Shown here: positions 1 through 8,646 of the stretch, one piece after another
How the letters are laid out: every line of letters begins with the position of its first letter
Numbering within the stretch: position 1 is the stretch's first letter
Translations under genes and position numbers: made by a program
The notes under the pieces: model-generated
Seen by the model: only the letters and a program-made list of their open reading frames with translations
Told to the model about the DNA's origin: nothing
Databases searched by the model: none
Assembly (NCBI RefSeq): GCF_900460065.1
Contig: NZ_UAVD01000028.1
Coordinates: 1-64,000, forward strand
DNA: 64,000 nt
Reading direction: 5' to 3'
DNA from: Streptomyces griseus
GTDB lineage: Bacteria; Actinomycetota; Actinomycetes; Streptomycetales; Streptomycetaceae

Positions 1-844
1 GATCGCCCACCAGCGCCAGCAGGGATTCCCCGGAGGCGTCGATCAGGGAGAGCTGCCGGCGCTGCTCGTCGGTGAGCGGGGCGGAGTCCGGGGCCAGCAT
101 CAGCCGGGTCAACGCCACCACCGCGTTCACCGGGGTGCGGAGCTCATGGCTGATGTTGCGCCAGAACCGCGTCTTCGCCTCGCTGGTCTCGCGCAACCGG
201 GCCGACTTCTCCTCCAGCTCGGCATGGAGGGCCACGACGCCGCTGTTCGTCTCCTCCAGCTCCCGCGACAGCTCGGTGTAGAGCGCCAGGACGCCGCGGT
301 TGGTCTCCTCCAGCTCCTCGTTGAGCCGGCGCAGCTCCTCGCGCTGGGCCCGGGTCTCCTCCAGGGCGGTGATCAGGTCGCGGGTCTGCGCCCGCTGGTC
401 GTCGGCGAGGGACGGGGACGCGCGGCGGCCGAGCGCCTCCACGACCCGGCGCCGGGCGTCCGGGCCGTCGGCCCAGCCCGCCGGCAACGGATGCTCCGCG
501 ACGATCCGCTCCCGGCCGGCGCCCGGCTCGTGGCGGACGCGGAGCAGGAGCCGGGAGGCCGGTTCGAGATCGGGGTCCGGCTTCGTACCGCCGGTCCACG
601 CGAAGACCACGGCGAGGACGCGTTCCGGGCCCGCCGGGAGGGCGAAGTCCACGGTCAGCCCCTCGCAGCCCAGCCGGTCGCGTCCCAGCTCGCTCAGCGC
701 GGTGGCGAAGCGCACCTGGTCCTGGCGTTCCATGCCCAGCGCTTCGGCCGCGCCCTGCCCGATGCGCCGCAGGGCGAAGACGTCCCGCGGGGTGGCGAGG
801 CCGTACGTCGCCAGCACGTCCGGGGCCGTCGCACCCCCGCTCAC
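1..844 (-). CDS. Sensor histidine kinase (3' end beyond left edge)
   Basis: The visible 281 codons start at GTG 844, which overlaps the stop of the upstream phosphatase gene as GTGA, so the two are translationally coupled. Residues about 10-110 resemble an RsbT-type GHKL ATPase, but the N-box region reads ALSELGRDRLG, without the usual Asn, so it looks degenerate. A long coiled coil follows (about 140-225) with two similar segments, each containing ELEETN. A HisKA phosphoacceptor box, NISHELRTP, has its His at 233. The catalytic ATPase domain should lie beyond the edge. Membership of the Rsb operon suggests a role in stress signalling; the partner is unknown. Confidence 0.88.
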   Translation of the reverse strand, partial: MSGGATAPDVLATYGLATPRDVFALRRIGQGAAEALGMERQDQVRFATALSELGRDRLGCEGLTVDFALPAGPERVLAVVFAWTGGTKPDPDLEPASRLLLRVRHEPGAGRERIVAEHPLPAGWADGPDARRRVVEALGRRASPSLADDQRAQTRDLITALEETRAQREELRRLNEELEETNRGVLALYTELSRELEETNSGVVALHAELEEKSARLRETSEAKTRFWRNISHELRTPVNAVVALTRLMLAPDSAPLTDEQRRQLSLIDASGESLLALVGD

Positions 845-1941
845 CAGGCCTCCTTGACGACCACGATCCCGGCGTCGTCGCGGCGGACCCCGGCCTCGCG
901 CAGCAGCTGCCCGGCCAGCACCGCCGGGGTGTGCCGGAGCAGCCCCGGCAGGTCGTCGGCCTTCCACCGTTCGGTCAGCCCGTCGGAGTGCATGACGAGG
1001 GCCCCGCCCGGCTTCCACGGCAGCTCGAACGTCCGCAGGCCGCGCATCTGCTGCCCGACGATGCCCGGTGCCGAGAGCAGGCCGTTGCGGGAGCCGGGCC
1101 CCAGCAGGATCCCGCTCACGTTGCCGATGCCGCAGTAGAGCACGCGCCCCCTGGCCGGCTCGATCCTGGCGACGGCGACGGCGCCGCCCCGGGTGCCCCG
1201 CAGCGCGGCGTGGATGTCCCGCAGCAGGCCCTCGGGGTGGCGTGCGGTGCTCCGGCGGAACGCCGCCACCGCGGCCTCGGAGGCGAGCGCGGCGAGCGGC
1301 CCGTGGCCCAGCCCGTCGCACAGCACGACCAGGACCGCCGGCTCCGGGGACGGTGCCGAGCGGGAGCCCCCGCGGGCGGAGGCGGCCGACCGCGGGTCCT
1401 CCTGCCCGCCGTCGTCCACGCGTACGGCCCAGGCGTCGCCGCAGCTCGTCTCCCCGCTGATGGGCCGGGTCAGCCCCGAGGCGACCGACGGAGCCCCGCC
1501 GGTGGGGCCCGCACCGGCCCCGCGCGCCCAGAACTGGGCGGCCACGACGGTGCCCCGGCCCGGCAGGGAGTGGATGTCGAAGGCGTCGGCGAGCCGGGCC
1601 ACCGCCCCCAGCCCGATGCCGAGGGTCCCCGCCGAGGAAACCCCGTCCGACAGGGCCGCCCCGACGTCGGGGATGCCCGGGCCGCCGTCGATGGTGAGGA
1701 ACTCGACGCCGGCCCGGTCCGGGGTGCGCAGGACCCGCAGCAGCAGAGCGCCGTCGTTCGCGTGCCGTTGGAGGTTGGTCGCGGCCTCGCTGACCGCGAG
1801 GGCGACCTCGGAGGACCGGTAGCCGTCCAGCCCGATGCGCCGGGCCAGGGTGGCGGCCGCGCCCCGCGCCGCCGAGGGCATCTCCGCGCCGTCCCGGAAC
1901 CAGGCCACGTCCTCGCAGTCGACGACGGGCAGCCCGGTCAT
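841..1941 (-). CDS. ATP-binding SpoIIE-family protein phosphatase (RsbX/RsbT-like fusion)
   Basis: The protein has 366 residues. Residues 1-130 form an anti-sigma-type GHKL ATPase with N-box VSEAATNLQRHAND and a GGPGIPD loop. Residues about 150-360 form a PP2C/SpoIIE phosphatase with the metal-binding motifs SCGDAW and LCDGLGHG. Such phosphatases dephosphorylate STAS antagonists and reset partner switching. ATG 1941 overlaps the RsbT stop as ATGA; open sequence upstream of it belongs to the rsbT region in another frame. The substrate is inferred from the neighbouring STAS genes. Confidence 0.92.
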   Translation of the reverse strand: MTGLPVVDCEDVAWFRDGAEMPSAARGAAATLARRIGLDGYRSSEVALAVSEAATNLQRHANDGALLLRVLRTPDRAGVEFLTIDGGPGIPDVGAALSDGVSSAGTLGIGLGAVARLADAFDIHSLPGRGTVVAAQFWARGAGAGPTGGAPSVASGLTRPISGETSCGDAWAVRVDDGGQEDPRSAASARGGSRSAPSPEPAVLVVLCDGLGHGPLAALASEAAVAAFRRSTARHPEGLLRDIHAALRGTRGGAVAVARIEPARGRVLYCGIGNVSGILLGPGSRNGLLSAPGIVGQQMRGLRTFELPWKPGGALVMHSDGLTERWKADDLPGLLRHTPAVLAGQLLREAGVRRDDAGIVVVKEAW

Positions 1942-2360
1942 CGCGCCCACTTGACGATGGTGACGGTGGTGCCGCGCTCCACCTCGGTGTCCAGGACGAA
2001 GTCGTCGACCAGCCGACGCGCCCCGCTCAGCCCGAGCCCCAGCCCGCCCCCGGAGGTCCAGCCGTCGGTCAGGGCCAGCTCGGTGTCGGGGATGCCGGGC
2101 CCGGAGTCCGCGAAGACCGCGGCGACCCCGCGCCGGCCGTGCCGCTCCACCAGCCCGGCCCGCATCTCCCCGCCGCCGCCGTACACCAGGGTGTTGCGGG
2201 CGAGTTCGCTGGCGGCCGTGATGAACTTCGTCTGCTCCACCAGTGACAGCCGGCACTCCTGCGCGAGCGCGCGGACCTGCTGCCGCGAGCGTACGACGTC
2301 ATCGTTCTGGGTGATCGGCTGTGTCTGCGGCGGGGCCTCGGCCGCCCAGGGGACGGTCAC
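1938..2360 (-). CDS. rsbT: RsbT-like anti-sigma regulatory serine/threonine kinase
   Basis: This 140-residue GHKL kinase has N-box SELARNTLVYGGGG (51-64), a DSGPGI loop (85-90) and a GGGLGLGL lid (104-111). In the RsbRST stressosome, RsbT phosphorylates RsbR and RsbS and, once released, activates a downstream phosphatase. The GTG start at 2360 overlaps the rsbS stop as GTGA, and its own stop overlaps the next gene as ATGA, so it is one cistron of a tightly coupled operon. Length and motifs are normal for the family. Confidence 0.93.
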   Translation of the reverse strand: MTVPWAAEAPPQTQPITQNDDVVRSRQQVRALAQECRLSLVEQTKFITAASELARNTLVYGGGGEMRAGLVERHGRRGVAAVFADSGPGIPDTELALTDGWTSGGGLGLGLSGARRLVDDFVLDTEVERGTTVTIVKWAR

Positions 2361-2731
2361 TGCAGTTCCGCGCCGGTCGCAGACCGGCGCAGCAGCGCGA
2401 GTCCCTTCTCCAGGTCGAGCGCCGTGCGTACGCCGCCCAGGGAGAGGCCCAGTTCGACGAGGGTGATGGCCACGGCGGGGCGCATGCCCACCACGACGGT
2501 CTCGGCGTCGAGCAGCCGGGAAATGGAGGCGATCGTGGCCAGCATGCGGCCGACGAAGGAGTCGACGATCTCGACCGCCGTGATGTCGATGATGACCCCG
2601 CGGGCCGACCGGGCGACGATCTGGTCGGCCAGGTCCTCCTGGAGGTCCAGCACCGTCTGGTCCTCCAGATCCACCTGGATCGAGACCAGGAGGATGTCAC
2701 CGATCCGCAGGACCGGAACGCGTTCGCTCAT
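2357..2731 (-). CDS. rsbS: RsbS-like STAS antagonist
   Basis: This is a 124-residue single STAS domain. The motif VDSFVGR carries Ser58, equivalent to the phosphorylated Ser of RsbS. It would form the stressosome scaffold and hold RsbT until phosphorylated. ATG 2731 overlaps the RsbR stop as ATGA, and its stop overlaps rsbT as GTGA. In-frame sequence upstream of 2731 lies inside the RsbR gene and is not used. Confidence 0.93.
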   Translation of the reverse strand: MSERVPVLRIGDILLVSIQVDLEDQTVLDLQEDLADQIVARSARGVIIDITAVEIVDSFVGRMLATIASISRLLDAETVVVGMRPAVAITLVELGLSLGGVRTALDLEKGLALLRRSATGAELQ

Positions 2732-3579
2732 CGGCCGACGCCCTGGTGCGCGACGAGGTCGACACCGGACGCGCGCAGCGCGTGCTGGAGGGCGTCGGCG
2801 AGCGTCGCCTTGGTGATGATGTCGCCGAACTCGATGCCCAGCGCCACGATGGTCTGGGCGATCTGCGGGCGGATGCCGGAGACCGTGCACTCCGCGCCCA
2901 TCAGCCGGGCCGCCACGACCGTCTTGAGCAGGTGCTGCGCGACCTGCGTGTCGACGGCCGGCACCCCGGTGATGTCGATGATGGCCTGCTCGGAGCCGGT
3001 GTCCACCAGGGCCTGGAGCAGCTTCTCCATCACGACCTGGGTACGCGCCGAGTCCAGGGTGCCCACGAGGGGCACGGCGATGACCCCGTTCCAGAGCTTG
3101 ACCACGGGCGTCGACAGCTCCATGAGCTGGGCCGCCTGCGAGCTGATGATCTCCTCGCGGGTGCGGGTGTACGCCTCGACGGTGAACAGGGCCAGGTCGT
3201 CGAGGACGCGGGCCAGCCGCAGGTAGGCGGTGGTGTCGTCGGCGGAGTCGTTCCGCAGCGCGGGCTCCAGCGCCTGCTTCAGCGCCAGCACGCTGATCGC
3301 GGTCTCACTGGGCGTGAAGCCCTGCCGGGCCCGGTTGCGCGACAGCTCGGTGAGCAGCGCCCGCGCCTCGGAGAGGCTCTCGCCGCGGGTGTCGTCGCCC
3401 CCCTCCCGCAGCCCCTCCACGAGCGCCCCGTAGAGTTCGCGCAGCTCCCGGTCGACCTCGGCCCTGCTGATGCGGCCCTGGAGCGACCCGGCCACCGTGT
3501 CGATCCAGTCGGCGGTGACCTTCTCCCGGTCGGTGGTCAGCAGCTCCACCGGACCTCTCGGACTAACCTGCTTCGCCAC
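2728..3579 (-). CDS. rsbR: RsbR-like STAS stressosome sensor
   Basis: This 283-residue protein has a helical N-terminal sensor half (1-150) and a C-terminal STAS domain (about 165-280). Two phosphoacceptor Thr equivalents are visible: Thr157 in MELSTPVV and Thr211 in AVDTQVAQ. It is the first gene of the five-gene operon. I chose GTG 3579 because an AAAGGGGCGGG SD lies just upstream. A longer in-frame ATG at 3675 has no SD and would add 32 atypical residues. The N-domain ligand or signal is unknown. Confidence 0.9.
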   Translation of the reverse strand: MAKQVSPRGPVELLTTDREKVTADWIDTVAGSLQGRISRAEVDRELRELYGALVEGLREGGDDTRGESLSEARALLTELSRNRARQGFTPSETAISVLALKQALEPALRNDSADDTTAYLRLARVLDDLALFTVEAYTRTREEIISSQAAQLMELSTPVVKLWNGVIAVPLVGTLDSARTQVVMEKLLQALVDTGSEQAIIDITGVPAVDTQVAQHLLKTVVAARLMGAECTVSGIRPQIAQTIVALGIEFGDIITKATLADALQHALRASGVDLVAHQGVGR

Positions 3580-3715
3580 GTCCCGCCCCTTTACTTCTAA
3601 AAAGTATTCATCAGGCAACTCTTCTCGAAGCGTACGGCAAGGCCCCCACCACGCCGAGCGGGCAGGGGCCTCCAACGGATGCGACGAGCGGGCCGGCCGG
3701 ACCGCGGCGGCCGGG

Positions 3716-4246
3716 TCAGTCGGGCTGCGGCGGCTGGTACGCGGCCTGCCGGGCGGCCAACGACCCGTTGAAGCGGGTGAGCAGGGCGCAGAACGTGTCC
3801 CGTTCCTCCTGCGTCCAGCCGTCCGTCACCTGGGACATCAGCTCACGCCGCGAGGCGCGGACCTCCTCCAGCCGGGCCTGACCGCGCGGCGAGAGCTGGA
3901 GCACCACGGCCCGGCCGTCCTCCGGGTGCGACGTGCGCTTCACCAGACCGGTGTCGACGAGCGGCGCGACCTGCCGCGTCACCGTCGAGGAGTCGATGCC
4001 CATCCCGGCCGCCAGCGCCTTGACGCCCATCGGGCCCTCCCGGTCCAGCCGGTTCAACAGCAGATAGGCCGCCCGGTCCATCGAGTTGCGGACCTGGCCG
4101 ACACCGCCGAGGCGGGTCTGCTCGGCACGGCGGGCGAAGACCGCCACCTGGTGCTGGAGGGAGTCCAGCAGGCGGTCGGGGCCCGGGTGTTCGGGGACGG
4201 CGCCCCCGGAAGGAGACGCAGCAGTCGTCATGTCCTGAGGGGGCAT
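3716..4246 (-). CDS. MarR-family transcriptional regulator
   Basis: The protein has about 176 residues with a central winged helix: segment GVKALAAGMGIDSSTVTRQV gives the recognition helix and EDGRAVVLQLS the wing. MarR proteins bind DNA as dimers and often respond to phenolics or drugs. It is divergent from the threonine dehydratase gene across about 155 bp, so it may autoregulate or control that gene; I saw no clear palindrome there. The start could be ATG 4246 or ATG 4231, and neither has a convincing SD. Confidence 0.88.
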   Translation of the reverse strand: MPPQDMTTAASPSGGAVPEHPGPDRLLDSLQHQVAVFARRAEQTRLGGVGQVRNSMDRAAYLLLNRLDREGPMGVKALAAGMGIDSSTVTRQVAPLVDTGLVKRTSHPEDGRAVVLQLSPRGQARLEEVRASRRELMSQVTDGWTQEERDTFCALLTRFNGSLAARQAAYQPPQPD

Positions 4247-4403
4247 GGCCGGGGGCTCTCTTCGTGCGGTGTCGGATGGGTGGGGGACAGAGTACGCGGC
4301 CCCGGGGCAACGCGTACCAGTGCCGCACAAACCTGCGGACACCACCGCAGGCCGCCATGAGACAAGTCTGCCGCGCCCGGTCGGAGCTGCAAGACTTGCG
4401 GAC

Positions 4404-5633
4404 ATGAGCTTCCGCGCGACCGCCCGCCATCCGGCCCTGATCCTCGACGACGTCCGGGGCGCGCAGAAGATGCTGTCCGGGGTGGCGCGGGTGACCGCCC
4501 TGGAGGGCAGCCGCCACCTGACCGAGCTGGTCGGTTCCCCGGTGCACCTCAAGTGCGAGAACCTCCAGCGCACCGGCTCCTTCAAACTGCGCGGCGCCTA
4601 CGTCCGCATCTCCTGCCTCACCCCGGTGGAACGGGCGGCCGGGGTGGTCGCCGCCAGCGCCGGGAACCACGCCCAGGGCGTCGCCCTCGCCTCGTCCCTC
4701 CTCGGCGTGCGCTCCACCGTCTTCATGCCCGTGGGGGCGCCCCTGCCCAAGGTCGCCGCGACCCGGGAGTACGGGGCCGAGGTGCGGCTGCACGGCCAGG
4801 TCGTCGACGAGACCCTCGCCGCCGCCCAGCGGTACGCGGAGGAGACCGGCGCCGTCTTCATCCACCCCTTCGACCACCCCGACATCATCGCGGGCCAGGG
4901 AACCGTCGGGCTGGAGATCCTGGAGCAGTGCCCCGAGGTCCGCACGATCGTCCTGGGCATCGGCGGCGGCGGGTTCGCCGCGGGCGTCGCCGTCGCGGTG
5001 AAGGCCCTGCGCCCCGACGTCCGGATCGTCGGCGTCCAGGCGGAGGGGGCCGCCTGCTACCCGCCCTCCCTGGCCGCGGGGCACCCCGTCTCCCTCGACT
5101 CCCCGGCCACGATGGCCGACGGCATCAAGGTCGGCCGGCCCGGCGACGTACCGTACCGGCTGATCGAGGAGCTGGTCGACGAGGTCCGCACGGTCACCGA
5201 GGACGAGCTCTCCAGCGCGCTGCTGCTCTGCCTGGAGCGGGCCAAACTGGTCGTCGAACCGGCCGGGGCCAGCCCGGTGGCCGCGCTGCTCAGCGACCCG
5301 GGGGCGTTCCGGGGCCCGGTGGTGGCCGTGCTGTCCGGCGGCAACGTCGACCCGCTGCTGATGCAGCGCATCCTGCGCCACGGGATGTCCGCCGCCGGCC
5401 GCTACCTGAGCCTGCGGCTGCGCCTCACCGACCGCCCGGGGGCGCTGGCCGCCCTGCTGGCCGCGCTGACCGTGGCCGACGCCAACGTCCTCGACATCAG
5501 CCATGTCCGCACCGATCCGCGCCTCGGCCTGACCGAGGCGGAGGTCGACCTGCACCTGGAGACCAAGGGGCCGCAGCACTGCGCGGAGGTCGAGGCGGAG
5601 CTGCGGGCGGCCGGCTTCCGGGTGATGGGCTGA
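4404..5633 (+). CDS. ilvA: Threonine ammonia-lyase (catabolic type, with ACT domain)
   Basis: This 409-residue fold-type II PLP enzyme deaminates L-threonine to 2-oxobutanoate. The PLP lysine is K61 in RTGSFKLRGAY. The phosphate-binding glycine loop is LGIGGGGFAAG, and a C-terminal ACT-like domain (about 330-409) follows. The length suits the short, single-ACT form. ATG 4404 follows a region without a clear SD, and open frame upstream to 4245 looks non-coding because it overlaps the divergent MarR promoter region. L-serine may also be a substrate. Confidence 0.92.
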   Translation: MSFRATARHPALILDDVRGAQKMLSGVARVTALEGSRHLTELVGSPVHLKCENLQRTGSFKLRGAYVRISCLTPVERAAGVVAASAGNHAQGVALASSLLGVRSTVFMPVGAPLPKVAATREYGAEVRLHGQVVDETLAAAQRYAEETGAVFIHPFDHPDIIAGQGTVGLEILEQCPEVRTIVLGIGGGGFAAGVAVAVKALRPDVRIVGVQAEGAACYPPSLAAGHPVSLDSPATMADGIKVGRPGDVPYRLIEELVDEVRTVTEDELSSALLLCLERAKLVVEPAGASPVAALLSDPGAFRGPVVAVLSGGNVDPLLMQRILRHGMSAAGRYLSLRLRLTDRPGALAALLAALTVADANVLDISHVRTDPRLGLTEAEVDLHLETKGPQHCAEVEAELRAAGFRVMG

Positions 5634-5708
5634 GGGACCCGTCGCGGAAGGACCGGTCGGGCCGGGGCACGGCCCGGGTGCGCCCGTTCGCCGGGCGGTG
5701 GCGGCCCG

Positions 5709-5724
5709 CCGATCCTAGGATCGG
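5709..5724. promoter_or_regulatory. 16-bp perfect palindrome upstream of ABC operon
   Basis: The sequence CCGATCCTAGGATCGG is fully self-complementary. It lies about 60 bp before the ABC ATPase start and contains TAGGAT, a good -10 hexamer for the housekeeping sigma factor. This arrangement suits a repressor operator overlapping a promoter. No regulator gene is adjacent apart from MarR, 1.5 kb away. Confidence 0.5.
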
Positions 5725-5782
5725 ACCGGAAGGCCGCCACCGGCGACACATCACCATCCGCGAGTGACGGGGGAGCCCCTCC

Positions 5783-6805
5783 ATGCCAGGTGCGATCCAC
5801 GCCGAAGGTCTGGTGAAGACGTTCGGCGACGTACGAGCCCTCGACGGCGTCGACCTCGACGTCCCCGAAGGCACGGTCCTCGGGCTGCTCGGGCCCAACG
5901 GCGCGGGCAAGACCACCGCCGTACGCGTGCTGACCACGCTGCTGCGCCCGGACAGCGGTACGGCGGTCGTGGCCGGGATCGACGTCCTGAAGAGGCCGAA
6001 CGAGGTACGCCGCTCGATCGGGCTCTCCGGACAGTTCGCCGCGGTCGACGAGTATCTGACCGGCCGGGAGAACCTCCAGATGGTCGGACAGCTCTACCAG
6101 CTGAGCGCCCGGGACGCGAAGGCCCGGGCGGGCGTCCTGCTGGACCGGTTCAACCTCGGCGACGCCGCCGACCGCACCGCCAAGACGTACTCCGGAGGCA
6201 TGCGCCGTCGCCTCGACCTCGCGGCGGCGCTCGTCGTGTCGCCGCCCGTGATGTTCATGGACGAGCCGACGACCGGCCTCGACCCGCGCAACCGGCAGCA
6301 GCTCTGGGACGTGATCGAGGACCTGGTGGCGGGCGGCACGACGCTGCTGCTGACCACGCAGTACCTGGAGGAGGCCGACCGCCTCGCGAACGACATCTGC
6401 GTCATCGACCACGGCAGGGTCATCGCCCGCGGCACCTCCGACGAGCTCAAGGCCCGCACCGGCGGCGAGCGCGTCGAGGTCGTCGTGCACCGCCCCGACG
6501 AGATCGAGCCCGCCCGGTCGGTCCTGACCTCACTCGGCAAGGGCGAGGTCACCGTCGTCCGGCTCTCCCGCAAGCTCACCGCCCCGGTCAGCGGCGGGGC
6601 CAAGCTGCTGGCCGAGATCATCCGCGACCTGGACGCCCGGGGCGTGGAGATCGACGACATCGCCCTGCGCAGGCCCACCCTGGACGACGTCTTCCTCTCC
6701 CTCACCGGCCACGCGGCCGAGGCGCACGAGAACGGCGACGAGGAGCCCGGCAGGGCCCCGGCGGAACGTTCCCCCGACCCCCGGAGCAAGGAGGACACCC
6801 GGTGA
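5783..6805 (+). CDS. ABC transporter ATP-binding protein, DrrA-like exporter
   Basis: This 340-residue ATPase has Walker A GPNGAGKTT (37-45), signature YSGGM (136-140) and Walker B VMFMDEP (about 156-162). The C-terminal extension is typical of the daunorubicin-resistance DrrA subfamily (LDDVFLSLTG). It would power the permease encoded next, whose GTG overlaps this stop codon as GTGA. The substrate is unknown; DrrAB-type pairs export drugs or lipids. Confidence 0.92.
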   Translation: MPGAIHAEGLVKTFGDVRALDGVDLDVPEGTVLGLLGPNGAGKTTAVRVLTTLLRPDSGTAVVAGIDVLKRPNEVRRSIGLSGQFAAVDEYLTGRENLQMVGQLYQLSARDAKARAGVLLDRFNLGDAADRTAKTYSGGMRRRLDLAAALVVSPPVMFMDEPTTGLDPRNRQQLWDVIEDLVAGGTTLLLTTQYLEEADRLANDICVIDHGRVIARGTSDELKARTGGERVEVVVHRPDEIEPARSVLTSLGKGEVTVVRLSRKLTAPVSGGAKLLAEIIRDLDARGVEIDDIALRRPTLDDVFLSLTGHAAEAHENGDEEPGRAPAERSPDPRSKEDTR

Positions 6806-7665
6806 GCGCGATCGCCAAGGACGGCCCCTCGCTGGTCCCCCGCCCCGCCGGGGGCGTCACGCAGTCCGTGAAGGACTCCCTCGTCGTCGCCAAGCGGAAT
6901 CTGATCCGGATGACCCGGATCCCCGAGATGGTGATCTTCGGACTGATCCAGCCGATCATGTTCGTGGTGCTCTTCACCTACGTCTTCGGCGGCTCCATCA
7001 GCATCGGCGGCTCCACCGACCCGCAGCTGTACAAGGAGTTCCTGATGGCGGGCATCTTCGCCCAGACCGTCACCTTCGCCACGGCGGGCGCCGGCGCCGG
7101 CATCGCCGACGACATGCACAAGGGGCTCATCGACCGCTTCCGCTCGCTGCCCATGGCCCGGGGGGCGGTCCTCACCGGACGGACGCTCGCCGACCTCGTC
7201 CAGACCACGCTCACCCTCGTCGTGCTCGCGGGCGTCGCCCTGCTCGTCGGCTGGCGCACCCACGAGAACATCGGCAAGGTGATCTGCGGTTTCCTGCTGC
7301 TGCTCCTGCTCGGCTACGCGTTCTCCTGGATCGGGGCCCTGATCGGCCTGTCCGTGCGCACCCCGGAGGCGGCGACCTCCGGCGGACTGATCTGGCTGTT
7401 CCCGCTGACGTTCATCTCGAACGCCTTCGTGCCGGTCACCGGCATGCCGACGTTCCTCCAGCACGTCGCCGAGTGGAACCCCTTCAGCGCCACGGTCGCG
7501 GGCGCCCGCGAGCTGTTCGGGAACACGATGCCGGGCGTGCCGAAATCCGTCACCGGGGCCTGGCCGATGGAGCACCCGATCCTCGCCTCGGTCATCTGGT
7601 CCGTGCTGATCATCGTGGTCTTCCGCACCCTCGCGGTCCGCAAGTACCGCTCGGCCGCCGTCTGA
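6802..7665 (+). CDS. ABC-2 type exporter permease, DrrB-like
   Basis: This 287-residue membrane protein has about six transmembrane segments and the ABC-2 permease pattern: a cytosolic N-terminus, then paired hydrophobic helices from about residue 45 on. GTG 6802 overlaps the ATPase stop (GTGA), which fixes the start and implies coupling. It forms the exporter with the preceding ATPase. The DUF899 gene follows 27 bp later, probably in the same transcript. Confidence 0.91.
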   Translation: MSAIAKDGPSLVPRPAGGVTQSVKDSLVVAKRNLIRMTRIPEMVIFGLIQPIMFVVLFTYVFGGSISIGGSTDPQLYKEFLMAGIFAQTVTFATAGAGAGIADDMHKGLIDRFRSLPMARGAVLTGRTLADLVQTTLTLVVLAGVALLVGWRTHENIGKVICGFLLLLLLGYAFSWIGALIGLSVRTPEAATSGGLIWLFPLTFISNAFVPVTGMPTFLQHVAEWNPFSATVAGARELFGNTMPGVPKSVTGAWPMEHPILASVIWSVLIIVVFRTLAVRKYRSAAV

Positions 7666-7692
7666 CACCCACGCGAGACCACGGAGGCAGCC

Positions 7693-8508
7693 ATGACCAG
7701 CACACCGGACGAACCGGCCACCGGGCTGCCCGGCGCCCCGCCCGTCGTCGACGCGGCCACCTGGCAGGCGGCCCGGGACGAGCTCCTGGTCCGGGAGAAG
7801 GCCCACACCCGCCAGGGCGACGCCATCGCCGCGGCCCGCCGCCGGCTGCCGATGACGGAGATCGACGCAACGGCCGAGGTGGTCGGAGCCGAGGGCCCGG
7901 TCCCGTTCCTGGACCTCTTCGAGGGCCGCCGGGAGCTCGTCGTCTACCAGCACATGTGGTACGACGGCGCCCCGCACCAGGGCCAGTGCGAGGGCTGCAC
8001 CGACGCGGTCTGGCACATGAGGGACGCCGTCTACCTCAACGCCCGGGGCGTCTCGTTCGCCATCCTGACCACGGGGGCCTGGGACGAGGTGGCCGCCTAC
8101 ACCGCGTTCATGGGCTACACCCAGCCCTGGTACTCGGTACGGGGCCTGGACGCGCCGATCGGCGGCGCGATGGGACACCTCGCCTGCTTCCTGCGCGACG
8201 GCGAGCGGGCGTTCCTCACCTACTCCACGATCGGCCGCGGCATCGAGGCGGCCAACGGCTCCTTCGGCCTGCTCGACCTGACGCCCTACGGCCGCGGTGA
8301 GGCGTGGGAGGACCGGCCCGAGGGCCGCCCCGCGATCGGCCGCGTCCGCGACGGCTACCCGGGCGAGGGCGGCCAGGTCTGCTGGTACTGGCGCACCGAC
8401 GCCGACTCCACCGCGAGCTGGGGCCCGGCCAGCCGCCCCACCCCGCAGTGGACCCGCCCCGGAGCGACGCCCGAGAAGACGCTCGGCCGCACCGGCGACT
8501 GCTCCTGA
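7693..8508 (+). CDS. DUF899 family thioredoxin-like protein
   Basis: The 271-residue protein matches the DUF899 thioredoxin-like family. It has the core ELVVYQHMW, followed by GQCEGCTD with a CxxC pair, and a conserved C-terminal part. The reaction of this family is not established; a redox role is inferred from the fold. The SD GGAGG precedes ATG 7693 by 8 bases. It follows the DrrAB-like exporter closely and is ended by a strong hairpin at 8547-8584. Confidence 0.85.
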   Translation: MTSTPDEPATGLPGAPPVVDAATWQAARDELLVREKAHTRQGDAIAAARRRLPMTEIDATAEVVGAEGPVPFLDLFEGRRELVVYQHMWYDGAPHQGQCEGCTDAVWHMRDAVYLNARGVSFAILTTGAWDEVAAYTAFMGYTQPWYSVRGLDAPIGGAMGHLACFLRDGERAFLTYSTIGRGIEAANGSFGLLDLTPYGRGEAWEDRPEGRPAIGRVRDGYPGEGGQVCWYWRTDADSTASWGPASRPTPQWTRPGATPEKTLGRTGDCS

Positions 8509-8546
8509 CCCGCCCCGCGGGAACGGCCGGGACGCGGCCGGTGACG

Positions 8547-8584
8547 CACGGGAGCCCCGGCCGTCCGTGGCCGGGGCTCCCGTG
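8547..8584. terminator. Bidirectional terminator hairpin
   Basis: A perfect 16-bp stem (8547-8562 with 8569-8584) closes a 6-base loop between the convergent DUF899 gene and greA. It is one of the strongest hairpins in the window. Confidence 0.85.
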
Positions 8585-8646
8585 GCGTTGTGCCGTGATC
8601 GTGCCGTTCGGTCGAGACGCGGCCGGTCGGCCGGCGCGGGGTTCGC

